Below are positions 16,406 to 24,499 of a DNA stretch of 42,865 bases, one piece after another (positions within the stretch are counted from its first letter, which is position 1; each line of letters opens with the position of its first letter). The position numbers and the translations under genes are program-made. The notes below the pieces were generated by a model. That model searched no databases. It was not told where the DNA came from and saw nothing but the letters and a program-made list of their open reading frames with translations. Source of the DNA: Prevotella sp. (GTDB lineage Bacteria > Bacteroidota > Bacteroidia > Bacteroidales > Bacteroidaceae); assembly GCA_022769285.1 (NCBI GenBank), contig JALEKD010000014.1, positions 1 through 42,865 on the forward strand, given 5' to 3'.

Positions 16406-19400
16406 TTAGAATTTAACCTTTACTGAGAAGCCCAGGTTGCGTGAACTTGGCTGCATGAAGAAGTCAATACCCTGATTGTAAGTACCGCTGTAGGCCGTCA
16501 GTTCAGGATCGAACGGTGCCTTGCAGTAAATCATCCACAGGTTGTGAGCCACAAATGAAAGGTTGAGTCCCTTAACCCACTTTACATACTTGGTAATGGG
16601 GAAGTCGTAACCGAATGACAGCTCCTGCAGACGCAGGTTGGTAGCGCTGTACACATACTGCGAAGCGATGGTCTGCGTGGTACTTGCTATAGTCTGGTAG
16701 TAAGCCTGGGGGCTGTAACCGCCCATACCATTGATTACCACACCACCGGCATCACGTGCATCGGCACTGGTCTTTGACGAACCATAAGCATCCATCAGCG
16801 ACTCGGTGAGCGATACTACGATACCACCCTGACGGTAGTTAAACAGGAAGCCGAGGTTGAAGCCCTTCCAGCTGAAGCTGTTGCCCCAAGAGAGGTTGTA
16901 GTTAGGTGTAGTATGACCAGCGTTGATATATCTGTTAGCATCTACCTTGATAGACTTGTCCTGCGGATCAACAATGATTTCACCATGTTCGCCTGTCGCC
17001 AAGGTACGAACATAAATGTCGGTCAGGTTGCCACCCTTGACGATGGTGTTGCGGGTACCGTTGAAACCACCCAGGTTCATGGCATCCTTCATAGAATATT
17101 TCTCGCCTGTCTCTGGATCGGTGTACTCGACGCTAACTTCCTTAACCTTGTTACGGTTGAGGGTCCAGGTAAGATAAGTTTCCCACTGAACGGGGCCAAG
17201 AGGCTGGTTGAAGCGAGCAGAGAGCTCGACACCCTGGTTATCTACAGTACCACCGTTCACCCACATATTGGTATAACCAGATGATGGGTCAAGCTGGATG
17301 TTGAAGAACTGGTTGTAGGTACGCGACTTGTAAAGTGTGGCGTTAATCTTCAGTTTGTTCTGGAACAACACGAAGTCGAAACCAGCCTCCCATGACTTAG
17401 TAAGCTCAGCCTTCAGGTTGGGGTTCTTCTTAGATGTAGTCAGATTAGGACCACTGGCAGAGATAGAGTAAGAGGTGGTGGTCAGATAGGGATCCGATGG
17501 GTCGTTACCTACCTCTGAATAAGAGATACGCGTCTTGAAGTAGTTGAGCCAATCGCCTGTCTTGAGTACAGGGAAGATGTCGGTCCAGATACCAGAGATA
17601 CCACCAGACCAGTAGAAGTAAGACTTGTTAAACGGAGCAAGGGCCGATGACCAGTCGTTACGTGCGGTAAGGTCAAGATAAGCCAAGCTCTTGTAACCCA
17701 GCTGGGCACTACCGTAAACAGCCTGCTTGATGCGGCGCTCCGTGTACTTCTGGCCCAGTTTAAACTTAGGATCAGATGGATCGAGGTTGTTGAGCGTAAA
17801 CTTATTAGGAACGGTAGCCAGGTTGCCCGAAGCGCTCTCTTCCTTAGTATCGCGACGGTCATAGTTGGTACCTACCACACCGGTAAGGCTCCACTCGTTG
17901 TCGTTCCAGTACTTATTGATAGTAGCAAATGCCTCGGCATAGAGCTGGTTGGCGTTCTGGTTGCGCAGCTCATAGTAACCAGCAGCTGAAGCGAACTGCA
18001 GCTTGGTACCGGCATTGAACTTCTGCTCAAAACGGTTGTCGCTGTTGTCATATTTTACACGGCCGGTCAGCGAGAGCCACTTGGTTACATCCCACTTGAG
18101 TGAGGCGGTTATCATGTTACGCACCTTGTGGTTCACGAATTTCTCCTTCTCGGCAATCCAGTAGGGGTTCTCCATCAAGTCGCCCTGATCGAGCCATGGC
18201 CAGTACTGGGTTTCGAGGTTACGGGAGAGGTCGTGACGGCTGTAGTACTGCACACCCTGCCAATCGCCACCTGCGGGGAAGAGGTACAGCGTGTACAGAG
18301 GGTTGTGATACTGACCCTGAGTAATCATGTTCTGCTCGCGGATGTTCGACATGGTGTAGTTGAAGTCGAGCGTCAGCTTATCGTCACAGAACTTAGCCGT
18401 ATTACGGAAGTTGAGGTTGTAACGGTCGAAGTTGTTGTTGTGGATAAGACCGGTAGAGTTGGTAGCACCGAGAGACAGGTATGTCTGGTTCTTGTCAGTA
18501 CCTGTAGAGACTGACACGGTGTTAGAGATGTTGGTTCCGGTCTGGAAGAAGTCGTTGGGGTCATAGCTCGAAGGAGTAGAGAGCTTGCTGCCCCAGCTGT
18601 CGAAGGCACCCGTAGCCGTTGGGCCGTAGGTGTTCTGGAACTTGTGAGTTACGAAAGGACGAGAGAACTGGAAGCTACCACTATAAGTAACATCCATACG
18701 ACCGGCCTGGCCCTTCTTGGTGGTGATAAGTATCACACCATTAGAGGCATCCGAACCATAAAGAGCTGCTGCCGAAGGACCGCTCAGTACAGAGATGCTC
18801 TCGATATCATTGGGGTTGATGTCGGCAGCAGAGTCACCGGTAGAACCAGCACCACCGAACATGGTCGATTCCTGCGAACTCTGCAGGTTTGGCATTGGCA
18901 CACCGTCTATTACATAGAGAGCGCCATTGTTACCGTTGATAGACTTAATACCACGCATCACAACGCGGGTAGCCGAACCGGCACCGGCCGAGCTCTGAGA
19001 GAACTGAACACCGGCCACTTTACCGTTCAGAGAATTAACGAAGTTAGCATCCTGAACCTTTGTCACGGCATCGCCGCCGAGCTGCTGCACATTGTATGAA
19101 AGCGACTTGGCCTCTTTCTTGATACCAAGGGCCGTCACCACTACTTCTTTCAGCACCTGATTGTCAGGCGTCAGCGTTACCTTGATATCCTGTCCGGCGG
19201 TAACTTCTGTGGTAGTATAGCCCAGATAAGTAATGACAAGTTTGCTCCCGGCAGGAGCCTTCATGGTAAATTTACCATCTACATCGGTAGGCACAGCGGT
19301 CTTGGTACCCTTTAATGTAACGGTGGCGCCGATAACGGGTTCTCCGTTTTCATCAAAGATTTGTCCGCTAACCTGCTTCTCGTTTGCCTGCTGTACGGAG

Positions 19401-19501
19401 TAAGTGGTTCCCACATTGGCCGTAGCCGCTGCGTTAGCACTCACTGCACCCATGCACAAGGCTGCCGAAAAGCACAATTTTAGAAATTGCTTTTCATTCA
19501 T
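16406..19501 (-). CDS. susC: SusC/RagA TonB-dependent outer-membrane transporter
   Basis: This protein of about 1031 residues imports glycan pieces into the periplasm with TonB energy. After the signal peptide (MNEKQFLKLCFSAALCMG) come a carboxypeptidase-D regulatory-like domain (VSGQIFDENGEPVIGATVTL), a TonB box region EVVVTALGIKK, the plug with the RagA signature GVILITTKKGQ, and a 22-strand barrel ending in NLGFSVKVKF. The ATG at 19501 gives a normal signal peptide; an ATG at 19534 would add eleven residues and is the alternative. It heads the PUL operon, with an excellent promoter at 19636-19667. It has no N-terminal STN domain, so control by a FecR/ECF-sigma pair is unlikely, and no regulator gene is adjacent. 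Confidence 0.95.
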   Translation of the reverse strand: MNEKQFLKLCFSAALCMGAVSANAAATANVGTTYSVQQANEKQVSGQIFDENGEPVIGATVTLKGTKTAVPTDVDGKFTMKAPAGSKLVITYLGYTTTEVTAGQDIKVTLTPDNQVLKEVVVTALGIKKEAKSLSYNVQQLGGDAVTKVQDANFVNSLNGKVAGVQFSQSSAGAGSATRVVMRGIKSINGNNGALYVIDGVPMPNLQSSQESTMFGGAGSTGDSAADINPNDIESISVLSGPSAAALYGSDASNGVILITTKKGQAGRMDVTYSGSFQFSRPFVTHKFQNTYGPTATGAFDSWGSKLSTPSSYDPNDFFQTGTNISNTVSVSTGTDKNQTYLSLGATNSTGLIHNNNFDRYNLNFRNTAKFCDDKLTLDFNYTMSNIREQNMITQGQYHNPLYTLYLFPAGGDWQGVQYYSRHDLSRNLETQYWPWLDQGDLMENPYWIAEKEKFVNHKVRNMITASLKWDVTKWLSLTGRVKYDNSDNRFEQKFNAGTKLQFASAAGYYELRNQNANQLYAEAFATINKYWNDNEWSLTGVVGTNYDRRDTKEESASGNLATVPNKFTLNNLDPSDPKFKLGQKYTERRIKQAVYGSAQLGYKSLAYLDLTARNDWSSALAPFNKSYFYWSGGISGIWTDIFPVLKTGDWLNYFKTRISYSEVGNDPSDPYLTTTSYSISASGPNLTTSKKNPNLKAELTKSWEAGFDFVLFQNKLKINATLYKSRTYNQFFNIQLDPSSGYTNMWVNGGTVDNQGVELSARFNQPLGPVQWETYLTWTLNRNKVKEVSVEYTDPETGEKYSMKDAMNLGGFNGTRNTIVKGGNLTDIYVRTLATGEHGEIIVDPQDKSIKVDANRYINAGHTTPNYNLSWGNSFSWKGFNLGFLFNYRQGGIVVSLTESLMDAYGSSKTSADARDAGGVVINGMGGYSPQAYYQTIASTTQTIASQYVYSATNLRLQELSFGYDFPITKYVKWVKGLNLSFVAHNLWMIYCKAPFDPELTAYSGTYNQGIDFFMQPSSRNLGFSVKVKF

Positions 19502-19635
19502 AGCGTTGAACTTTATATTAATTAAGTTAGACATAAATTCTTCAGTCAGTATCTATACTTCTCTATTAGGTTTTATTCACACTCTCATGGCCATTTACTG
19601 CCATTTTTTAGAGTTCTTATATAGTAAGATGGGCA

Positions 19636-19667
19636 CAAATTTAGGAAAAAAAAGGTATTGCCCCAAA
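19636..19667 (-). promoter_or_regulatory. Promoter of the GH18 PUL operon
   Basis: On the minus strand a -33 TTTG (19667-19664), a 20-base spacer containing T8, and the -7 box TAAATTTG (19643-19636) form a near-ideal Bacteroidetes promoter. The start site should be near 19629, giving a leader of about 130 bases before the ATG at 19501. Confidence 0.85.
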
Positions 19668-19718
19668 TTTCAAGGGTAAAAATTAACTTTTTAACACTTA
19701 CTTTTCTGACTTCCACGG

Positions 19719-19734
19719 CTGTGTGCGCACACAG
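19719..19734. promoter_or_regulatory. Perfect 16-bp palindrome, candidate PUL operator
   Basis: CTGTGTGCGCACACAG is a perfect palindrome centred about 98 bases upstream of the predicted SusC start site. The spacing fits an activator site of a dimeric DNA-binding protein such as a Crp-like regulator. No regulator is encoded beside it. Confidence 0.45.
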
Positions 19735-20182
19735 GGCCGGTGTACTGGCCGCAGGAGGGTGGCTCAGGGCCGAAAATGACATCGTTACAGCGTTTGGAAA
19801 AATGGTCGAAAAGGCCATGAACACTACCTTTTTACCGCTCTGATGGGTGGTCATGCGCCCGTATGCCACCAACCTGCGCGCAGAGGGTATCTATGGGTAA
19901 ATATGTATCGGTCATTCTATACTTTTTTACAGTAGTTAGGGGTCGACAGATGATGTATTTTTGTCCAAAGCGAGTCGCCCGCTTGCCATTTGTCGTATTT
20001 TGCAGGCCATCTGCTATCTTTTTGCTTTTTTTAACCATCCTTACACAGCTAACCATCACTCCCCGAGGGAGAAGAGGGGGAACATTAAAGCCCCAGAAAG
20101 CTCAAAGAGTAGATGCCAAGTACCCACGGGGGAATGTATGATAGCAAGTGTGTGAGTCGTAGCCGCCCCGGTAACAGGAGAT

Positions 20183-20275
20183 AACGGCCTCTGAGATCGT
20201 AAAGGTCGGCCTTTACGATGCAGGGAGCCGTCTTTAGAAAGCCAAAGGTCGGTCTTTTCATTTTCCGCGATGGCC
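20183..20275. repeat. Dispersed 21-nt-period repeat, copy B
   Basis: It carries one GAGCCGTCTTTAGAAAGCC unit and the shared right flank GGTCGGTCTTTTCATTTTCC. Its left part is a perfect hairpin ATCGTAAAGG-TCGG-CCTTTACGAT (20196-20219). The minus strand has a 58-codon ORF from ATG at 20261 to the stop at 20085 that opens MKRPTFGFLKTAP, like copy A. Confidence 0.7.
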
Positions 20276-20429
20276 CCGGTGGTACACGCGACTGCTTTGG
20301 CCGCGCCCATGGTTAACATGGCCACTGCCCCTGATACCATTCCCCCGCTCATTCATTTGCATGACTATTTTACACGCCCCTTGGGGGGACTGGGGGCCGC
20401 GACCCTCGGGGGTACCTACCCCCAACACT

Positions 20430-20476
20430 AAAAAGCCGGCCCAGAGCAATTCCCTGGAGGGATGCCCTGGGCCGGC
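20430..20476 (-). terminator. Terminator of the exopolysaccharide operon
   Basis: A perfect 10-bp stem GCCGGCCCAG/CTGGGCCGGC (20435-20444 with 20467-20476) is followed on the minus strand by TTTTTAGTG. This is a strong intrinsic terminator about 55 bases past the stop codon of the last gene. Confidence 0.85.
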
Positions 20477-20529
20477 CCTAAACACAGCAGTTGAGCATGC
20501 TGCTACTCACCTTATGCCCGCAAACTCAA

Positions 20530-21654
20530 CTACTTGTATCCGAAAGCGTTCGTGGCGCCCTTGAAGATAAGTCCCTCGTACGTACTGGGGGCAACCGTTA
20601 CCGCAGACTGCTTTACGCGACTCCAGATGCCCTCTTTAGAGAGTCCCTTGGCGTAAGTGTGTACCTCGATGGTAACACCGTCGCCGTACTCCTTACGGAG
20701 AGCCTTGATGTAGTCTGCGCTGATGGCAGAAACGGTAATGACAACAGCCTTGTCTTGGTGTTCAACCGTCAGTTTGATAGGGTTGTTGTCCTGGAGTTCG
20801 TATTCGTGTCCGTTGATGTACACCTTGCTCTCAAGCTCGAAGCTATAAGTGCGTATGTGCATGTCGTCGGCCTCGGCTACGTAGTCCTTCTCAAGCGGGA
20901 TGGTTACCTTGACACCGCTAACCAGGTCGCGCACATGGATAGAAGTCTTAATCTCTTCCCAGGTGTTGTGCGCCTGCTGATGGATGTCCACCTCTACGTT
21001 GCCCGTACCATACTCCGGGTCTACAGGGGTCTCGTCGGCCTTGTTGTCCAGGTCCTTGTTGTCGTCCTTGATGCTGGGGATAACCTCAGTAACATCCTTG
21101 ACATCGTTCTTGGCCACCACCCCATCTACGTGCCAGTCGCCATAAGCCCACTTGACGATGTACCAGATAATCTTGTAGTCCTTCGTATTGAATTTACTCA
21201 GGTCAAGACTTGTGTTCAGGTTAGCTTTAATCAAGTCGGCGAGGTCAGGAGCGTTCTCAATGACACTCTGAGTAGCCTTACCAGTAGTATCGTACACGTA
21301 TTTCTTATATGTACCCTCGCTGAAGTAAGGATAACTGACCTGAATAGTACCGCTGTTGCGCTCATCAAAGACAGACTGATAGTCGCGCTTCTGCGGGAAA
21401 TACTTGGCAGACTCAACATCAGAGCCAAGTTTAGGGATAAGGTTGTCAAGGCGGATGTAGAAGTAGGCCTTGCCGGTCTGATAATCACTCGGAGCCTTAG
21501 TTACCCTGTTGGCAGCCATTCTGGTGCCCTGCACGTACACTTCGGTAGCCGGCTCCGACTCCTGGCCAGAGCCGCCTGTTACAGTAGTTGTGTCATCGCT
21601 ACATGCTGCGAGAGCGAGAGCTGACACTGCAAAGAGAACAAATTTTTTCATCAT
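20530..21654 (-). CDS. Unknown lipoprotein, last gene of the exopolysaccharide operon
   Basis: This lipoprotein of 374 residues has signal MMKKFVLFAVSALALAACSD (lipobox LAAC). I do not recognise a family. The body is acidic and beta-rich, with an Asp/Lys-rich segment around DDNKDLDNKADE and a C-terminal half (YSFELESKVYINGHEYELQD) that looks like a beta-sandwich. The phrase YGDWHVDGVV recalls Bacteroidales fimbrillin-like proteins only weakly. The ATG at 21654 is chosen because it begins the signal peptide; upstream codons to 21759 overlap the DUF1573 gene. The gap to that gene is 92 bases with no TAnnTTTG box, and a strong terminator follows, so it is probably the last operon gene. It may be a surface partner of the polymer, which is a guess. 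Confidence 0.7.
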   Translation of the reverse strand: MMKKFVLFAVSALALAACSDDTTTVTGGSGQESEPATEVYVQGTRMAANRVTKAPSDYQTGKAYFYIRLDNLIPKLGSDVESAKYFPQKRDYQSVFDERNSGTIQVSYPYFSEGTYKKYVYDTTGKATQSVIENAPDLADLIKANLNTSLDLSKFNTKDYKIIWYIVKWAYGDWHVDGVVAKNDVKDVTEVIPSIKDDNKDLDNKADETPVDPEYGTGNVEVDIHQQAHNTWEEIKTSIHVRDLVSGVKVTIPLEKDYVAEADDMHIRTYSFELESKVYINGHEYELQDNNPIKLTVEHQDKAVVITVSAISADYIKALRKEYGDGVTIEVHTYAKGLSKEGIWSRVKQSAVTVAPSTYEGLIFKGATNAFGYK

Positions 21655-21746
21655 AGTTACTTGTGAATTTATTAAACATTTAGTGAGCTCATTATTTTTC
21701 GGCCTGCCGCTACTGCACTTGGGGCTGCCGTGGGCCGTGAGGTTAT

Positions 21747-22337
21747 CTACTCGCGCCACGGATAGCGCACATGGCGACGGCTGTCCTTGCCACCCTCTTC
21801 GTCGGTATAGTAGCCCTTCTGGGCGTGGGTGCCGTCGACCAGGCCCTTGACGCTGGCATCCGTCTCGCGCTGGTAGGTTTCCTCGTAGTCGGGAATGGCA
21901 TCCGAGGGCGGCACCACATTGACATCGAACACCAGGGTGGCCATGCCCCGCGGCAGAACGTTGCCGAATATGCGTATGCAGTGGCGCACGTAGCCCACAT
22001 TTTTACTCGAGTCGAACACAAAGGACAGCGTGAGCGAGTCGTGGGGCGGTATGGCCACTTCCTCGACCTTTCCGGCGATGCAGCCGCACGACGGCTGAAC
22101 GTCATCGATAAGGAATGGATCGTCACCGCGGTTCACTACGGTGTAAACCACGTTGAGTTTTTCGCCAGCTACGATGGGGTAATAGTGGCGAACGGAGTCT
22201 GTCACGCTCAGTGTGGTGGGCGACACGCGCTTCTTACATCCCGAGAGCGACACGAGGACCACCATCAGCCCGAGGGTGGCCCGGGCGCAGGCGACGGTGT
22301 GCGCGTGGCGGTATAGGGGGATTGCTGTTGCTGCCAT
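21747..22337 (-). CDS. DUF1573 lipoprotein
   Basis: This is a 196-residue protein with lipobox VSLSGC near residue 34 and the DUF1573 hallmark DDVQPSCGCIAG followed by IPPHDSLTLSFVFDSS. DUF1573 is a small Ig-like (ASH/MSP-related) fold common in Bacteroidetes envelope proteins; its role is not established. The start at 22337 is 8 bases after the DUF4838 stop, so translation is probably coupled. The C-terminal 45 residues are charged (DEEGGKDSRRH) and lie beyond the domain. It is placed between a glycosidase-like lipoprotein and an unknown lipoprotein in the polymer-export operon, so an accessory envelope role is likely. Confidence 0.82.
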   Translation of the reverse strand: MAATAIPLYRHAHTVACARATLGLMVVLVSLSGCKKRVSPTTLSVTDSVRHYYPIVAGEKLNVVYTVVNRGDDPFLIDDVQPSCGCIAGKVEEVAIPPHDSLTLSFVFDSSKNVGYVRHCIRIFGNVLPRGMATLVFDVNVVPPSDAIPDYEETYQRETDASVKGLVDGTHAQKGYYTDEEGGKDSRRHVRYPWRE

Positions 22338-22345
22338 GGCTGGTG

Positions 22346-24499
22346 TTACATTACTTCTATTTCGTCGCAGGCCAGCGTAACGCGGCCTTTGGCCTGGTCA
22401 TTCTGCCTGATGCGTATCTCAATAGGTTTCAGGGGAACCAAGCCGGTTGCCGGCAGTGTTACCCGGGCGCGGCCGTCGGTGGCCACGGGTACCGTGGCCC
22501 GTCCGCAGCACGTGTCATCCTGCCATACCGACACCTCCGAGGGTAGATAGATGTGCCACACAGGGGCGTAGAGGAACGACAGGCTGAGCTGCACGGATGT
22601 GCGCTGGAAGCCCTGGCCCAATAGGCACAGCTGGGGAGCACCGGTGATGTACCAACCGGTATGATAGTCGGTAGTAAAGCCCTGACGGCCGTCGCCGAGC
22701 ACCTTGACAGACTGGCCGCCGGCACCGCCCTCCAGACAACGCAGGCCCAACAGGGGCCGCCGGCCCGAGTTGCCGAGCCAGGGGTACGACAGGCGCCACT
22801 GGCTCAGGTAGCTGTCTATATCGCCCTGGGCCTCGCGATAGTTGGCCATGTCCTTAAAGGCGGTATGGGCGGCCAACAGCGATGTAAGCTGGGCTACCGT
22901 GGCATCCGCGGGTCTTTCGGCTTTCTGGCGGAGGGCCTCCAGACGGGGGTAGGCCAGCGCCGTAAGCAACTCGTTTATCTTCTTGCGCTCGGGCACATCG
23001 GCCTTTTTCGAAGCCACCTCGAGCTGGGTTGCGAAGCGGTTCAATACCGTAGGGTCGACCCCTGCGGCCACCGCATCGGCCATGCCGCCATACCAGGGCA
23101 GCACGTGGCCAGCAGCCGCAGCCTCTAACGAGGTGTAGTAGCCCTCCAACAGCTGTCCCGTAACGGGGTAGGTGGCGCCTAAGTAGGCATGGATGCCGGC
23201 ATCGACATCGGCCTCGGGGTTCAAGAGCAACTGGGCCAGCACATAGGTCTGCACGTCGTCGAACGAAGCATAGTCGTAGCCGCTGCCGTTAAAGAATACG
23301 CCTCTGATGCCCAGTTGCTGGTAATAGCGCAACCTGCTCTGCAATGCGTGCAGACAGGGATAGGGGGTAAGATAGTCGTCAAAATTGCGCATATAGTCCC
23401 ACACATACACGCGGTCGGTACTGCGCTGCCACATCTGGATGGTCTGGCCGAACCTGTCCTTGGCCTTGGCGGCACGGGCAGAGACTGCCTTGTCGCCATC
23501 GTCGGCCACCAGGGGCAGGGCCATGGCGCTTACCAGCACGCCGGCATTGGCTGGCAGCCTGTGGGTGGGTGGCGTCTGTGTGGTGGCATAGGCCGAGGTA
23601 AAGAACAGGTGATTGGGGAACCGCCGCGACAGCCGTTCTACCATCCGCGTTACCGCGGGGGTGGCCGAAGTGGGCGTATTGCCGGCAGCCCGACAGCCGG
23701 GGCACAGGCAGACCTCGCCGTTATCGTTCGGCATCACGCTGAAACGGGTGGGGGCATCGACGGTACCTTCGCCATAGTTATCGATAATGTAGCGCTCGTA
23801 AGCGCGGTACAGTTCATCAGACGAGAAGCACCACTGGCTGCCGCTGCGGTGTCCGTCGACGAGGGCGCGGGCCTGGGCGGGCACGTTGCCGCCAAACACC
23901 TTACCTATATTATGTCCCCAGAGACCCCAGTCAAAGTCTACGTTGTGTACGCCCAAGATGGGCATCTGGTCGACATCGGTATTGGAGGGGCTATAGATGC
24001 CGCGGTACTCGAAGGCAAAGGTACCCGCAGTGTCGCGCTGACAACTGAGCACGGCAGGGGGCAGGTCGCTCACCGCCAGACGACTGTCGGCACGGGCTGC
24101 CGCACTCATAAACTGGTACAGCAGCCACAACATGGTCTCTGTATTACGGGCCGAGAGGGTCAGGGTATGGTCGGCCACGCCCACCTGATAGTCGGTGGGC
24201 AGCCCGGGATCCAGGTCTACCGTTACTTGTAGCTGGCTGTCGTCCTGTGCGGGTGTCGCGATGACGCAGTCGCGGTCAGTGGCCCTCTTCTGGAAGTGGG
24301 TCTTCAGATATGTGGCCCACTTGACGTCTGCCCCATCCCTGGAGTTGGCTGGCAGTATGGCATACTCGCTATACTGGCCAAAGGACTTCAGTGCGGGTGA
24401 CATGCAGGCGGCCATGAGTGCCAGGGGCACGGCTAACAGCACCGTGCAAAGTACCGACACCAGTGCCTTAGAATGATATGAGTATCTGCGCATCAACAT
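22346..24499 (-). CDS. DUF4838 glycoside-hydrolase-like lipoprotein
   Basis: This protein of about 717 residues has signal MLMRRYSYHSKALVSVLC and lipobox LMAAC. The N-terminal domain has the GH20b/GH67-type hairpin fold (LTLSARNTETMLWLLYQFM). A DUF4838 TIM-barrel region follows, with its typical FSVMPNDNGEVCLCPGC cysteine motif, VYVWDYMRNFDDYLTPYP and GIRGVFFNGSG. A helical segment and a C-terminal beta-sandwich (about 600-717) complete it. The catalytic residues of this family are not known to me. Starts at 24499 or 24493 overlap the preceding gene by about 30 bases; the longer start at 24565 would overlap by 98. In an operon with a polysaccharide synthase and exporter it may trim or release polymer, much as PgaB does in poly-GlcNAc systems; this is inference. 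Confidence 0.82.
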   Translation of the reverse strand: MLMRRYSYHSKALVSVLCTVLLAVPLALMAACMSPALKSFGQYSEYAILPANSRDGADVKWATYLKTHFQKRATDRDCVIATPAQDDSQLQVTVDLDPGLPTDYQVGVADHTLTLSARNTETMLWLLYQFMSAAARADSRLAVSDLPPAVLSCQRDTAGTFAFEYRGIYSPSNTDVDQMPILGVHNVDFDWGLWGHNIGKVFGGNVPAQARALVDGHRSGSQWCFSSDELYRAYERYIIDNYGEGTVDAPTRFSVMPNDNGEVCLCPGCRAAGNTPTSATPAVTRMVERLSRRFPNHLFFTSAYATTQTPPTHRLPANAGVLVSAMALPLVADDGDKAVSARAAKAKDRFGQTIQMWQRSTDRVYVWDYMRNFDDYLTPYPCLHALQSRLRYYQQLGIRGVFFNGSGYDYASFDDVQTYVLAQLLLNPEADVDAGIHAYLGATYPVTGQLLEGYYTSLEAAAAGHVLPWYGGMADAVAAGVDPTVLNRFATQLEVASKKADVPERKKINELLTALAYPRLEALRQKAERPADATVAQLTSLLAAHTAFKDMANYREAQGDIDSYLSQWRLSYPWLGNSGRRPLLGLRCLEGGAGGQSVKVLGDGRQGFTTDYHTGWYITGAPQLCLLGQGFQRTSVQLSLSFLYAPVWHIYLPSEVSVWQDDTCCGRATVPVATDGRARVTLPATGLVPLKPIEIRIRQNDQAKGRVTLACDEIEVM

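Larger units (their letters stand above)
19502..20529. other. Long intergenic region upstream of SusC
   Basis: About 1 kb without a credible gene. It holds the SusC promoter (19636-19667), a 16-bp palindrome (19719-19734), CTGCGCGCAG (19874-19883), repeat copy B (20183-20275), CCATGGTTAACATGG (20308-20322) and the terminator of the lipoprotein gene (20430-20476). Short ORFs here have no signal, family motif or codon bias that I can support. Confidence 0.6.

Noticed and set aside
19832..20155. Several short ORFs of 60-92 codons upstream of SusC
   Set aside because: They overlap each other on both strands, show no conserved motif or signal peptide, and lie in a promoter/repeat region.
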